64,000 bases of DNA, taken from assembly GCF_000012365.1 (NCBI RefSeq), contig NC_007650.1, positions 434,001 through 498,000 on the forward strand. The letters are read 5' to 3'. The position numbers were made by a program, and so were the translations under genes. The stretch is from Burkholderia thailandensis E264. Its GTDB lineage: Bacteria; Pseudomonadota; Gammaproteobacteria; Burkholderiales; Burkholderiaceae. Shown here piece by piece: positions 34,647 to 44,709 of the stretch; the stretch's first letter is position 1; the number at the start of each line of letters is the position of its first letter. The notes under the pieces were generated by a model that did no database searches, was not told the DNA's origin, and worked only from the letters and a program-made list of their open reading frames with translations.

Positions 34647-34666
34647 TTGAGATAAACCTATCTCAA
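34647..34666. promoter_or_regulatory. Perfect palindrome upstream of the glycosidase gene
   Basis: TTGAGATA, four bases (AACC), TATCTCAA. It lies 42 bases before the ATG at 34605 in an AT-rich stretch, a position suited to an operator. The regulator is unknown. Confidence 0.5.
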
Positions 34667-34986
34667 AATTCCGTATCGATCGCCGCGAATGTTCGCGCTC
34701 GAGAGATAAATAGTGGCTTCCGGATGGCTTTTGCCTACTCGGCGTGAGGTCTGGAGAACGTTCGCGACACGCTTCGAGAGGGCAAATGCCGCAGTGTCGA
34801 AAAGTGTAGAGCGCTTATGTGACGGGCCTTCGCGGCCTGCATGGATGAGGTCGGCTCGTGCGCGGCGCGCACGGGCGGCAGAAGACGATCGAGTGTTTTA
34901 TCTAGTCGGGTTCTAGTTCGATTCGCGATCGATTCATGAAACGATCGTCGTCGTTGTGGCGGATGGATGAACGTTTGAGCCAATAA
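34667..34986. other. Intergenic stretch
   Basis: No gene recognised. Short frames on both strands are without ribosome sites or family features. Confidence 0.5.
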
Positions 34987-35016
34987 AAAACCGGAGGTTT
35001 TTAAATCTCCGGTTTT
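34987..35016. terminator. Bidirectional rho-independent terminator
   Basis: AAAACCGGAG (34987-34996) and CTCCGGTTTT (35007-35016) with a 10-base loop; the A and T runs at both ends make it work on either strand. It ends the minus-strand exopolysaccharide operon. Confidence 0.85.
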
Positions 35017-35077
35017 GCGTTGATTGCTTCTTTATATCGTATTGATTCGGAATCCGGCGAAACCGGAACGGCCACCT

Positions 35078-37441
35078 TCAGTTTCGGGAGGCCTTCGCGA
35101 CCGCGCTCTTCGCGAGCTTGAACGTCTGCTTCGCTTGCGCGGGCCGTGCAGGGCGGTGAGGCTTCGTCCCACGCGCGACGATTTCGCGCCACTCGTCGCG
35201 CAGCGACGTCCGGGGCGGGCGCGGCGGCGCGACATATGCATTGAAGACGTGACCGGCGATTTTCGCGTCGACGCTGTCGAGGCGCTGCAGCGCCGTTTCG
35301 AGTTCCGACGCGCGCGTCGTTCTGCCGCGCGACACGAGCAGCACCGCGTCGCAGTCTTGCGCGGCGATCGACAGCGTGTCGCTGTACGGCAGCACGGGCG
35401 GCGCGTCGACGATCACGAAGTCGAAACGCGTGCGCAATGCCGCGAGCAACTGCGGGAATTCCGGGCGTTCGAGCAACTCGCCCGGATTCGATCCCGTGAG
35501 CGTGCCGGGCGTCATCACCGACAGCTTGCTCTTGCCGAGCTTGACGATCGCCTTTTCGAGCGGCTGCCCGCCTTCGAGCACGTTCGCAAGACCGATCGCG
35601 CCGCCGTTGCGGCCCACGCCGAGCGGGTTGTGCGAGCCGCCGCGCATGTCGGCGTCGACGAAGAGCACCGACGCGTTCGCGTCGGCGAACAGATAGGCGA
35701 GATTCGATGCGACGAAGCTGCTGCCGACGCCCGCCGTCGGGCCGGCGAACACGACCACCTTGCCGCCGCCGCGGCCGTCGTGCGCGAGCGCCGCGCGCAG
35801 GCTCGTGCGCAGCGCGCGCAGCGCCTCGACGCCCGGATCGTTCGGGCATTGCGCGGCGAGCGGCTTCACTGTCGCGCGCGCCTTGCCGGATCGATCGTCG
35901 TTGAGCGCGAGCGATTCCGCGGACGGCGCGACCACCGCGACGCAAGGAATGTCGGATACGTTCGCGATCGACGACGGCCCGCTCAGTTCGTCGCGATGGC
36001 GCGCGAGCAGATAGGCGGCGGCGAGGCCCGCGAACAGTCCGCCCAGCAGCGCGCCAAGCACGACGATGCCGCGTTGCGGCCAGGCCTTCTTGTACGGCTT
36101 GTTCGCCCAGTCGACGACGCTCACGCCGGGCGTCGTGCTGGCCACGGCGATCTCGAGTTGCTGCGCATTGGTCAGCACGCTCGTGTAGAGCTGCGTCGCG
36201 ACCGACACCTGGCGCGACAGTCGAACGAATTCTCGCTGCGCGGTGGGCAGCTTGTTGGCTGCCGTCGTCGTCTGCTGGATCTCCTTCTTCACCTGATTGA
36301 GCTGCGTCTGCACGGTTTGATACGTGGTGCTGCCCGGCAGGAACCGCGCCTTCACGTTGTCGAGCGCGAGCTGCAGCACCGTCTGATGCTCGGACAGCGA
36401 GTTCAGCCGGTTGATGAGCGCGATGCCTTGCTGGTCGACGTCGATCGTGCCCGTCGTCGTGCGATACCGGTTCAGCGCGTCCTCCGCTTTCTCGAGGTCC
36501 TTCTTCAGGCCGGGCAGCCGTGCGTGCAGCGAGTCGAGATTGCGCTGCGCCTTTTCCGCGCGATACTTGATGTCCTGGTCCAGATAGACGCGCACGATCG
36601 CGTTGACCATCTCCTGCACGCGCTGCGGCGTGTCGGCCTGATAGACGAGCTTCATCATCGACGGCTCTTCGAGCGTCGAATCGCGATTCGACACGACCGT
36701 CTTCATCTTCTTCATCACATCGTCGTAGACGCGCTGCGTGGGTTCCTTGACGATCGAGAACGCGATGCCCGAGCGCGCGCGCAGCGTGTCGACGCGAATC
36801 CGGCCGGGTTGAGCGCGTTCGCCGTCGACGGCGACGGTGAACGGCACGCTGTCGCCGAGCGCGCCGCGCGCGAGCAGGCGGTCTTCCTTGTCGTAGAGCG
36901 TCCATTGTCCGGCGTCGCCCGCGACGAGCCGGAACTTGTCGCCGAGCGCGGCGTCCGGCAGCGAGAATTCGCCGAGCTTCAGTTTCTCGCCGCCCCATGC
37001 GAAGCCGGACAGACCGAGCAGCGGCGGCGCGAGCTTGTCGTCGTTCGCATGCCCGGACGCGAGCAGGCGGCCGATGAGCGGGAAATGGCCGAGCGTGCGG
37101 ATCTCGAGGTTCGCGCCGATCTGCTCGATCGCCGCGCCGACGATCGCGCGCGAGGTCAGCACCTCGCTCTCGTCGTTCGCGGACGGGCCGTTCGAGATCG
37201 TGCCGGACACGTCGGACAGTGCGCTGATCGCCGATCCGGGCTTCGTCTGGATTCGCAGCAACGCTTCGGCGCGGTACTGCGGCGTGGCGACGAGCGCGTA
37301 CAGGACGCCCAGCGCGAGGAACGCGGCGACGATCGCCGCGAAGAGCCGCCGGTGCCGAACGACGCTCCACCAGAGGCTCGCGAGCCCGTCGTTTCGCTTG
37401 GCGTGCGGTGTCGCCGAAATCGGTTGTGCTTTCAGATCCAT
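35078..37441 (-). CDS. Exopolysaccharide chain-length / tyrosine-kinase-like protein (Wzc/BceF type)
   Basis: 787 residues. A Wzz domain with TM1 (residues 30-50), a large periplasmic coiled-coil region (around 235-430), a GNVR-like region, TM2 near 455, then a cytoplasmic BY-kinase domain. These proteins control polymerisation and export of exopolysaccharide. Walker A reads FAGPTAGVGSSF instead of GVGKS/T, so the catalytic lysine is Ser; Walker A' (VLFVDADMRGG) is intact. The C-terminal end is Lys/Ala/Arg-rich with no tyrosine cluster. So the kinase activity is probably weak or lost, leaving a chain-length role. It follows a Wzy-like gene and a glycosidase gene, all on the minus strand. Confidence 0.88.
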   Translation of the reverse strand: MDLKAQPISATPHAKRNDGLASLWWSVVRHRRLFAAIVAAFLALGVLYALVATPQYRAEALLRIQTKPGSAISALSDVSGTISNGPSANDESEVLTSRAIVGAAIEQIGANLEIRTLGHFPLIGRLLASGHANDDKLAPPLLGLSGFAWGGEKLKLGEFSLPDAALGDKFRLVAGDAGQWTLYDKEDRLLARGALGDSVPFTVAVDGERAQPGRIRVDTLRARSGIAFSIVKEPTQRVYDDVMKKMKTVVSNRDSTLEEPSMMKLVYQADTPQRVQEMVNAIVRVYLDQDIKYRAEKAQRNLDSLHARLPGLKKDLEKAEDALNRYRTTTGTIDVDQQGIALINRLNSLSEHQTVLQLALDNVKARFLPGSTTYQTVQTQLNQVKKEIQQTTTAANKLPTAQREFVRLSRQVSVATQLYTSVLTNAQQLEIAVASTTPGVSVVDWANKPYKKAWPQRGIVVLGALLGGLFAGLAAAYLLARHRDELSGPSSIANVSDIPCVAVVAPSAESLALNDDRSGKARATVKPLAAQCPNDPGVEALRALRTSLRAALAHDGRGGGKVVVFAGPTAGVGSSFVASNLAYLFADANASVLFVDADMRGGSHNPLGVGRNGGAIGLANVLEGGQPLEKAIVKLGKSKLSVMTPGTLTGSNPGELLERPEFPQLLAALRTRFDFVIVDAPPVLPYSDTLSIAAQDCDAVLLVSRGRTTRASELETALQRLDSVDAKIAGHVFNAYVAPPRPPRTSLRDEWREIVARGTKPHRPARPAQAKQTFKLAKSAVAKASRN

Positions 37442-37564
37442 CGTTATTTCCCGTGATATGCGACGGCGGCCGCGATGCGGGCCGCCGCAATCCTCTCAGT
37501 CAATCCTCTTCATCGAGCGTCGAGCGAATCCGGCCCGGTGCGGCCGTGGAGCCGGGCACGACGC

Positions 37565-38893
37565 TCATGCCCCGATCGTGATGAATACCGGCCCGCGTGC
37601 CTCGGGCACGTCGAGCCGCCTGCGATTGCCGGCGTCGAGTCCGGCGCCGTACATGTCGGTCACGGCCGCGCCGGCGGGCAACCGCGACAGATCGACGCCG
37701 ATCGCGTTGCCGTTGCCGTAGCACCAGACCGCGTACTTCGTCGCGCGTGCGGCGGCGAGCTTCAGCACCACGTAGCGCGCGTCCGAATCCAGACAATACT
37801 GAGCGCGCGTGGCGTTGGCGGTGAACGAGAAAAGCCGGCGAACCGCGACGTACGCGGGCAGCGCCGCATCGTCCGCGTCGAGGAGTCCGAAGTTGTGCTC
37901 CATGTTCCTGCGATCGCGGCCGTCGTTGCGAATGTCGTAGTACGACGTGAGCCCGATCTGCGAAATCCAGTTCGCGAGCAGCAGTCGCACCGCGTAGTTC
38001 GCCTGGCGCGCGCGCGCGATGCTCGAATGGCCGTCGCCGATGTCGGCCACGTAGTTGTAGCCGTAGCTCGGATACGACCATTCGGTCGCCCAGATTTGCG
38101 GCCGCGTCCGGTACGACGACAGGTCGCGCCGCAGCGCCGCGTAGTCGGCGAACACCGTTTCCGGTTCGGTCTGCCGGTACGGATGCACGCTGATCGCGTC
38201 GGGCGCGGGCTGCGCCGGGCTGGCGATGTCGCCGACCGCGCGGATGAACGTGCGGTTGACTTGCTGCACGCCGCCCGTCGCGACGGCCGCCTCGGGATTC
38301 GCGGCCTTCACCGCCTGCACCGCCAGCTTCAGCACGTTCCGGTAAGCGGCGGGCGATGGCTCGCCGTGCCAGTAGGTCTTGTGATCCTGCTCGTTCCACA
38401 CCTCGAAGCGCACCGGCTTGCCTTTGTAGCGCTGCGCGGCGTTGAACACGTACTGACGAAACGCGGCGAGCTGGGCGGGCGTCGTCGGCGGCTGGTTCGG
38501 GCTGTACCGGCGATGAATGCCGCCGAGAATGAACAGCGCGCCGAGCCCGCGCTCGGCCAGGTTGGCGACGAGCGCGTCGTATCTCGAGAAGTCCCAGCCG
38601 TGCGGCGTATCGACAGCCTCCCAGAACAGGTCCGCGCGGACGAACGAGAAGCCCGCGTCCTTCACCGCGTCGAGCAGCGTCATATCGTCGATTTCGTGCA
38701 CGGCGATACCGGTGGTCCCGCGCGATGCGATGAAGCCGGGCAAGTCGATATAGCGGCGCCTCGCGTCGGCGCCCGCTTGGGCGGCGTCCAGCACGACGGT
38801 CGTCGCCGCGTGCGACAGGCCGGGCGCGGCGAGCATCGCGCCTGCGAGCGCGACGAGCTGCCGGCGGCGCGGGTTGGGCGTCGGGTTCTTCAT
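37565..38893 (-). CDS. Exported glycosidase-like protein (clan GH-A)
   Basis: 442 residues from the ATG at 38893 (AAGGAAA upstream). A twin-arginine-type signal (NPRRRQLVALAGAMLAAPGLSHA) is followed by a TIM-barrel hydrolase: SFVRADLFWEAVD, acid/base in VRFEVWNEQDHKTYW, ISVHPYR, and the nucleophile in IWATEWSYPSYGYN. Matches are best to GH39/GH5-like exopolysaccharide-cluster glycosidases. Inside the module it could trim or release the polymer during export. Confidence 0.82.
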   Translation of the reverse strand: MKNPTPNPRRRQLVALAGAMLAAPGLSHAATTVVLDAAQAGADARRRYIDLPGFIASRGTTGIAVHEIDDMTLLDAVKDAGFSFVRADLFWEAVDTPHGWDFSRYDALVANLAERGLGALFILGGIHRRYSPNQPPTTPAQLAAFRQYVFNAAQRYKGKPVRFEVWNEQDHKTYWHGEPSPAAYRNVLKLAVQAVKAANPEAAVATGGVQQVNRTFIRAVGDIASPAQPAPDAISVHPYRQTEPETVFADYAALRRDLSSYRTRPQIWATEWSYPSYGYNYVADIGDGHSSIARARQANYAVRLLLANWISQIGLTSYYDIRNDGRDRRNMEHNFGLLDADDAALPAYVAVRRLFSFTANATRAQYCLDSDARYVVLKLAAARATKYAVWCYGNGNAIGVDLSRLPAGAAVTDMYGAGLDAGNRRRLDVPEARGPVFITIGA

Positions 38894-38924
38894 ATCGTCG
38901 TTTCCTTTGCGGTGCATCGCGGCG

Positions 38925-40268
38925 TCAGCGCGCGTTCGGCGCGGCCGCGCCCGTGTCGCATCGCAGCCGCTCGAACGCGATGCGCGCGCTCGCGATGCGT
39001 GCGCGCCGCGGCGCGTGCAGGTTGATCGAGCGCAGCGTCAGGCCGAGGAACAGCAGGCAACCGATCGTCTCGCAGATGTCCGTCGTCAGGCCGCTCACGA
39101 GCAGGAAGCACAGCATCAGCCAGACAGGCCGATCGTTCGCCGGCCGCGCGAGGATCAGGCGCACGAATGCGGCGAGGATCAGTGCGGCGCCGATCACGCC
39201 GAAGTTCGCGACCGTGTAGAGCGCCATGTTGTCCGCGTAGCCGACGTTGAAGCCGAAATCGGCTGTGTAGTAGCCGACCGCCGCGCCGAATCCGCCCGGC
39301 CCGATGCCGAACCAGATCATGTGCTCGCGCAGCAGCCCTTCGATCAGCAGCGGCCATGTGTTGATGAAGCGGTCCTGCATCGACGACAGCGAGCCCGAGC
39401 TGCCGACGTCCTGCGTGCTCGCGAGCGTCGCGATCCAGCCGGCGATCGGCAGCGCGATCGTGAGCGCGGTCGCCCAGAGGCACACGGTGCGAAGCGAATG
39501 CGCGCGCAGCATGCAATGCAGCGCGACGACGAGCGCGAGCGCGACGAGCGTCGTCTTGTTCGTCGTCGCCCAGATGCCGACCGCCGCGATCGAGAGCAGC
39601 GCGGCGAGCGCGAGCCGCGAGCGCAGGCGCGGGAAGATCCAGGTCGTCAGCAGTCCGATCATCAGGCCCGTCGTCGCGCTGCTGCGGCCGAAGCCGGGCA
39701 GCCGCGACGAGGTGCCGACATACGAGGATTTCGCGAGCTGCACGCTGACGCCGCCGATGTCGACGCTGCCGCCGACCCACGGCAGCTTCACGAAATAGTT
39801 GAGCAGCACGCCGCCGATGCACAGCAGCGCGAGCGCGACGAATGCGCCGAGCATTCGCGGCGACTCGAGCTTGTCGAGCGCTTGCGGCGGCATCACGATC
39901 GCGAACAGCATCGGCGCGATCGTCCAGATCCAGAAGCCGACCGCGCTCAGGCTCACGCCGTTCGCGAGCGACACGCACGTCTGCGCCGCGAGGTACGCGG
40001 CGACGAGCACGTGGCTCGCTTTCGGCTGCCGGACGATCGCGAGCCCGAGGCACGCAACCATCAGCGCCTTCGGCAGATAGCCGAGCGGCGCGACGCCGGC
40101 GAGCGACGTGTAGTAACGGATCGCGCCGGACAGCACGTCGCTCGCGACTGCGATGACGAACGTCGCCGCCCAGAGTCCGTGTATCTTCGAGATACGTGGC
40201 ATCGGTGCGTAGTGGTCGGGTGGCGAGTCGAACTGCGGATCGAACCGCCGGGTCTTGCGGGCTGACAT
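38925..40268 (-). CDS. Membrane polymerase/ligase, O-antigen Wzy/WaaL-like
   Basis: 447 residues from the ATG at 40268 (a TTG at 40304 and an ATG at 40202 are alternatives). About 11 transmembrane segments, a central loop (RLPGFGRSSATTGLMIGLL) and a long periplasmic loop before FGIGPGGFGAAVGYYT, the layout of O-antigen ligase/polymerase-like proteins. It likely polymerises repeat units of the exopolysaccharide together with the chain-length protein encoded downstream. Only these three genes of the cluster are clear here; glycosyltransferases and a flippase are not in the window. Confidence 0.8.
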   Translation of the reverse strand: MSARKTRRFDPQFDSPPDHYAPMPRISKIHGLWAATFVIAVASDVLSGAIRYYTSLAGVAPLGYLPKALMVACLGLAIVRQPKASHVLVAAYLAAQTCVSLANGVSLSAVGFWIWTIAPMLFAIVMPPQALDKLESPRMLGAFVALALLCIGGVLLNYFVKLPWVGGSVDIGGVSVQLAKSSYVGTSSRLPGFGRSSATTGLMIGLLTTWIFPRLRSRLALAALLSIAAVGIWATTNKTTLVALALVVALHCMLRAHSLRTVCLWATALTIALPIAGWIATLASTQDVGSSGSLSSMQDRFINTWPLLIEGLLREHMIWFGIGPGGFGAAVGYYTADFGFNVGYADNMALYTVANFGVIGAALILAAFVRLILARPANDRPVWLMLCFLLVSGLTTDICETIGCLLFLGLTLRSINLHAPRRARIASARIAFERLRCDTGAAAPNAR

Positions 40269-41012
40269 CGTCGGGTCTCGAACGGTTGCGGGCGCCGCCT
40301 TCAATCAGCGAGCGATGCCGCAACGAGGGCGGCGCCGGCTCGATTCGTCTGATTCACTCGGGCTGCGCGCCCGTGGACGCGTTCGCGCGGCCGGCCGTCG
40401 CCCGACGGCCCGGTTGGCGGGCGCCGCCGCCCAAGGGCGGCGGCGTCGAACATGGATCGACGCGCGAGCCATGCATCTGCGTCGAAGGATAGCGTTGCCG
40501 TCCGGCCGGGAAAGTACGACAGCCCACACTACGCGGATCGCGCAGAAGGCGGGGAATCGGCGTCGGCGGCGGCGAAAAATAGGGGGAAGACGATGGGAGG
40601 TGGCGCGCGATTGGCGGAAGGTCGCGCGCGGGCGAGGCGGCCGGCGCGGGCCGCGCGTGCGATCGTTAGCGGTGCGAAGTCATGCGGGGGGCGACGGATG
40701 TTGGGCCGGCGGGGCGATCGCGCGGCTCGGCGCCGTTTCGGCGTTTCGGTATGCCGGCGGTTCGCGTTCGATTGCCGCGCGAATGTCAGAAAGTGTGAGC
40801 GTGCCTGTCATCCGGACAGGCAATCTCGAAATGTCGTCGCGCCGAGGGCCGAAGCGCGCATGCGCCGGCTTCGACATCGTTCGATGCGCGCGCGACGATT
40901 CCAGCTTCGCGCCCGGCCGATCGCGCGGCCTCCTGGCGATGCCGAGCACGGGCGCGCTCGGCGCGCGGCGGCGTGCCGGCGCGCGCCGGGCGTCGATCGT
41001 CGGGCCGCGGCG
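40269..41012. other. Gene-free, very GC-rich region upstream of the exopolysaccharide module
   Basis: No gene recognised on either strand. A plus-strand open frame crosses here and runs antisense into the collagen-like gene, but it is a composition artefact. Confidence 0.5.
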
Positions 41013-42296
41013 TTACGCGCGCTGCCCCCATCCAACCATCCGCCCGAGCTTCGCGAACATCCCGTGCCGCGCGATCCATTCGGCGTACGCGCGATAGTCG
41101 GGATCGCGCATCAGATGCCGCTCCTCGGTTTTCGCGCGCAGCCAGTACAGCAGATTCACCGCGACGAGCGCCGCCGAATGCATGATCGCGAGACGCCATC
41201 CGAGCGGCTCGACGAACGGCACCGAGATCATCCAGTACGACAGGTTCTTCGCGAGATACGCGGGATGCTTCGTGAACCGGTACGGGCCCGACGTGATGAT
41301 GCCGCGGTTGGTCAGGTTCGAGAAGCGCAGCCCGAACGAGATCGTCGACAATGCATAGCAGAGCAGCAGCACGACGATGACCGCGCCCCACGCGAATCGG
41401 ATCACGGGCACCGACAGCAGCCAGTTGTCCCAGAACATCGAGCCTTCGTAGCGGATGTAGTTGTTCGCGATCAGCGACCAGAACGGTTGATAGCAGATCA
41501 GCGCGGCGAGCCAGCCGAGCGTCGTCGGCTCGGCGCTGCGCACGTGCGAATCGAGCAGGCGGAACGTGCACAGATAGCCGACCGCGCCGAACATCAGGTC
41601 CATCGTGTACGACAGGTCGTACATGAAGCGGAAAGTCGCGAGCGAGAACGGCGCGCTCGCGGCGCTCGCGAACGACGCGCCGATGCGCTCGGCATCCGTC
41701 GACAGATAGACGACCATCAGCGGCAGGAAGAACGCCTTCACGGCCCAGCCGGCGAGCATCTCGCGGATCGGCCGCCAGTCGGCCGGGCGCTGTCCGCGCA
41801 ACAGCCACCGGCCCCAGCACAGATACGCGTCGTCGACGTCGCGCATGCGCCGGTCCATCCAGCCGAAATAGAGCGGCGCGGTGAGCGCGACGTACGGCGC
41901 GAGCATGCCGACGAGCGACCAGAACGGCTGGTAGAACGCGCCGTGATACTCGGGCAGCAGCCAGTAGACGAGCGCGAAGCCCGCGTACACCGACGCGAGC
42001 GCGGCGAGCCGCAGCGACACGCGCGCGATGCTGAGCGGCCGCAGCGCGCGATTCGCGAGGCCGGCGCTCGGCCGCAGATGGACGCGCGCGACGAACAGCT
42101 CGTATGCGCCGATCGTCGCGATGATCGCCGCGCACGCGAGCAGGCTGCGCTCGGTGCCCGTCAGCGCGGCCGCGCCGCGCGACGCCCACAGCGTGAAGAG
42201 CCCCGCGGCGATGCCGGCGAGGCCGATCGAAAATGGCGTCGCCGAACGCGGCGGCCGTTCTTGCGCGTTCGCGACGCTGTCGAGAGTGGATTGCAT
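41013..42296 (-). CDS. Membrane protein with ICMT-like C-terminal domain
   Basis: 427 residues with about ten predicted TM segments. The C-terminal 110 residues have the isoprenylcysteine methyltransferase/phospholipid methyltransferase-like signature: [31 protein letters not shown] and the later [21 protein letters not shown] (the SAM-binding region of that fold). The N-terminal 280 residues are an extra polytopic region with no assigned family. It may methylate a lipid or small molecule at the membrane; protein prenylation is unlikely in bacteria. It is a single gene between the exopolysaccharide module and the collagen-like gene. Confidence 0.75.
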   Translation of the reverse strand: MQSTLDSVANAQERPPRSATPFSIGLAGIAAGLFTLWASRGAAALTGTERSLLACAAIIATIGAYELFVARVHLRPSAGLANRALRPLSIARVSLRLAALASVYAGFALVYWLLPEYHGAFYQPFWSLVGMLAPYVALTAPLYFGWMDRRMRDVDDAYLCWGRWLLRGQRPADWRPIREMLAGWAVKAFFLPLMVVYLSTDAERIGASFASAASAPFSLATFRFMYDLSYTMDLMFGAVGYLCTFRLLDSHVRSAEPTTLGWLAALICYQPFWSLIANNYIRYEGSMFWDNWLLSVPVIRFAWGAVIVVLLLCYALSTISFGLRFSNLTNRGIITSGPYRFTKHPAYLAKNLSYWMISVPFVEPLGWRLAIMHSAALVAVNLLYWLRAKTEERHLMRDPDYRAYAEWIARHGMFAKLGRMVGWGQRA

Positions 42297-42385
42297 GTCA
42301 TCCCCCGTGTCATGACATGGACGGCGGGCGGCCGGGCGTTTGGAATGGTTGGACCCGGCCGCCGCGCCGTTCGGCTTGCCTGCGC

Positions 42386-44191
42386 CTACTTGCCCGACAC
42401 GCTGCCGAGCAGCCCGCCGATCAGGTTGGTCACGGGCGCGAGCAGGTTCGTCGTCGACGTGCCGCTCGCGGTCGCGCCGCCGGTCAGGCTGCCGACGACG
42501 CCCGTGGCGGGCGCGGTCGTCGTCGAGCCGGCGGTCGTGGCGGGCGGCGTTGCCGCGACGGCGCCGGTCATGCCGGCGGTCAGCGAGCCGACGAGATTCG
42601 TGACGGGCGCGAGCGCGGCGGTCAGGCCCGCCGTCGCGTTGCCGCCCGCCGAACCCGACAGGCCGCCGAGCAGGCCGGTGACGGGCGCGAGCGGATTCGT
42701 CGTCGCGCCCGGCTGCGTCGTGCCCGCCGTGAGGCCCGCGTTGGCGCCGAGCGTGCCGCTCAGCGAGCCCGCGACGCCGGTGATCGGCGCGAGCGGGTTG
42801 GTCGAGCCGCCGGACAGCACGCCGGTGATCGGCGCAAGCGGATTGGTCGTGCCGCCCGTCAGCAGGCCGCCGACGCTCGTGACCGTGTTGCCGAGCTGGC
42901 TGACGACGCCGCCGACCGCCTGGACCACCTGGTTGTTCGTCGAGCCCGACACCTTCGTGCCGGCCGCGTTCAGCCCGTTGCCGACGGTGGTCAGCAGGTT
43001 GTTGACCGGCGCGCCGAGGCCGGTGGCGGTGCCGATCGTCTGCGTCGTGCCGGAGACGGCGTTCGTGATCGGATTGATGATCGAGCTGACGCCCGTCTCG
43101 AGCTGCTGGATGGGCGCGCTCGTGAGCACGTTGTTCAGGCCTGAGCCGACCTGCGTGACGGTGCTGCCGAGCGTGCCGACCGCGCCGCCGAGCGGCGACG
43201 TGACGGGGGCGAGCGGCGCGAGCGGGCCGGTGCCGATGCTCGTCACGACGCCGCCGAGCGACGAAACCGCATTGCCGACGTTCGATACGACGCCCGATGT
43301 CGACGTGAGCGTCGGCCCGAGCGGGTTCGTCGACGTGCCGAGCGTGCCGAGGCCGGCGGCGGTGCCGTTGCCGAGCGTCTGGACGCCGTTGCCGAGCGAG
43401 CTGACGGCGTTGCCGAGGTTCGTGGTCGTCGCGCTGTTGACGCCCGGCACCGACGTCCCAGAGATCTGGTTGCCGGTGGCGGAGACGACGGTGCCCGTCG
43501 CGGTGATCAGGTTGCCGGTCTGCGCGAGGATATTGCCGAGCGGGGAGGAGGCGGTGCCGGAGGTGCCCGACGTACCGGAGGTGCCCGACGTACCGGAGGT
43601 GCCCGACGTACCGGAGGTGCCCGACGTACCGGAGGTGCCCGACGTACCGGAGGTGCCCGACGTACCGGAGGTGCCCGACGTACCGGAGGTGCCCGACGTA
43701 CCGGAGGTCCCCGACGTGCCGGAGGTGCCCGACGTACCGGAGGTGCCCGACGTACCGGAGGTGCCCGACGTACCGGAAGTCCCCGAGGTGCCGGAAGTCC
43801 CCGAGGTGCCGGAAGTGCCCGACGTACCGGAAGTGCCCGAGGTGCCGGAAGTCCCCGAGGTGCCGGAGGTGCCCGAGGTACCGGAAGTCCCCGAGGTGCC
43901 GGAAGTGCCCGACGTACCGGAAGTGCCCGACGTACCGGAGGTCCCCGAGGTGCCCGAAGTCCCCGACGTGCCCGAAGTCCCCGAACCCGACGATCCGGAC
44001 GTGCCGCCCGAACCCGACGTGCCGGAAGTGCCCGATGTACCGGAGGTCCCCGAAGTCCCCGAATTGCCGACGGTGGCGGGCTTGACGCCGCCGGCCGACA
44101 GCGACGGGCCGTCGACCGAGCCGCAGCCGGACAGAGCGAGAAGGGTGGAAATGCCGATTGCGATGGCCGATTTATTGAACAGTTTTTGCAT
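42386..44191 (-). CDS. Collagen-like (Gly-Thr-Ser)n repeat lipoprotein
   Basis: 601 residues from the ATG at 44191 (GGGAG upstream). A lipobox LSGC near residue 23 makes it an envelope lipoprotein. Residues about 43-220 are nearly unbroken Gly-Thr-Ser triplets, with a few GSS/GSG breaks near the start: a G-x-y collagen-like stalk of some 60 triplets. The C-terminal 375 residues are Gly/Thr/Asn/Leu-rich with repeats of [10 protein letters not shown]. Burkholderia collagen-like (Bucl) proteins form surface or fibrous structures, but the GTS form cannot have the Pro/Hyp stabilisation of animal collagen. Tandem 9- and 18-base units suggest copy-number variation between strains. Confidence 0.85.
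   Translation of the reverse strand: MQKLFNKSAIAIGISTLLALSGCGSVDGPSLSAGGVKPATVGNSGTSGTSGTSGTSGTSGSGGTSGSSGSGTSGTSGTSGTSGTSGTSGTSGTSGTSGTSGTSGTSGTSGTSGTSGTSGTSGTSGTSGTSGTSGTSGTSGTSGTSGTSGTSGTSGTSGTSGTSGTSGTSGTSGTSGTSGTSGTSGTSGTSGTSGTSGTSGTSGTSGTSGTSGTASSPLGNILAQTGNLITATGTVVSATGNQISGTSVPGVNSATTTNLGNAVSSLGNGVQTLGNGTAAGLGTLGTSTNPLGPTLTSTSGVVSNVGNAVSSLGGVVTSIGTGPLAPLAPVTSPLGGAVGTLGSTVTQVGSGLNNVLTSAPIQQLETGVSSIINPITNAVSGTTQTIGTATGLGAPVNNLLTTVGNGLNAAGTKVSGSTNNQVVQAVGGVVSQLGNTVTSVGGLLTGGTTNPLAPITGVLSGGSTNPLAPITGVAGSLSGTLGANAGLTAGTTQPGATTNPLAPVTGLLGGLSGSAGGNATAGLTAALAPVTNLVGSLTAGMTGAVAATPPATTAGSTTTAPATGVVGSLTGGATASGTSTTNLLAPVTNLIGGLLGSVSGK
43553..44065. repeat. 9/18-base tandem repeat encoding Gly-Thr-Ser
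   Basis: About 60 tandem copies of a 9-base unit, mostly alternating as an 18-base pair (GGAGGTGCC plus CGACGTACC on the plus strand). The left half is highly regular, the right half more varied. All units keep frame. Confidence 0.9.
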
Positions 44192-44610
44192 GACAGGCTC
44201 CCAGATAAATCTTGATGCCAGTCGTCGATGCAATTTTCGTACCATTGGTTATTTCGTAGAGTTTATCTTCGTTAATGTATAAAAAATATTAAATGATCGA
44301 TTAATCGTTCGAAATTCGCCGGAAAAGTCGGATTTTCTGCGAGGCCGCCATGAGCGTGTTCCGGTTCCGCTACGTGACGTTCCGCACGACGTAACGGGGG
44401 CGTCGGGAACGCGGAACGGAACATGGAACAAGGGGGGATCGCGAGAGCCGCGCATCGAACGTCAATGCGCGTACGGGCGGCGCGAATTCGAATGTGTCAA
44501 ATGCGTTGCGATTCCTGACGAGAACGGCGCGATTCGAAAATGGGAGTGAGATCGATGCGGCTTTGACCGACCGTTCGGCCGGCATCGATCGACCGATCCG
44601 CACGCCGCCC
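44192..44610. other. Region between the collagen-like and sedolisin genes
   Basis: Contains an AT-rich promoter-like stretch upstream of the collagen-like gene (44192-44310). No gene recognised. Confidence 0.5.
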
Positions 44611-44650
44611 ATCGTGCCCCATCGTGCCCCATCGTGCCCCATCGTGCCCC
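44611..44650. repeat. Four 10-base tandem repeats
   Basis: Four exact copies of ATCGTGCCCC, followed by two degenerate GACACCGCCC copies. It is 60 bases after the sedolisin stop, in non-coding DNA. Confidence 0.85.
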
Positions 44651-44709
44651 GACACCGCCCCGACACCGCCGCGCATCCCGAACGGGCGACGCGCGGCGAC
44701 TCCCTCCCG

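Noticed and set aside
35024..37456. An 810-codon plus-strand open frame
   Set aside because: Antisense shadow of the chain-length protein gene, Arg-rich, no start features.
43553..44065. Possible CRISPR array
   Set aside because: The repeats are contiguous 9/18-base units without spacers and are coding.
40452..44282. A 1276-codon plus-strand open frame
   Set aside because: It is antisense to the collagen-like gene and the ICMT-like gene and is dominated by VPEVPD repeats that mirror the GTS units; no ribosome site.
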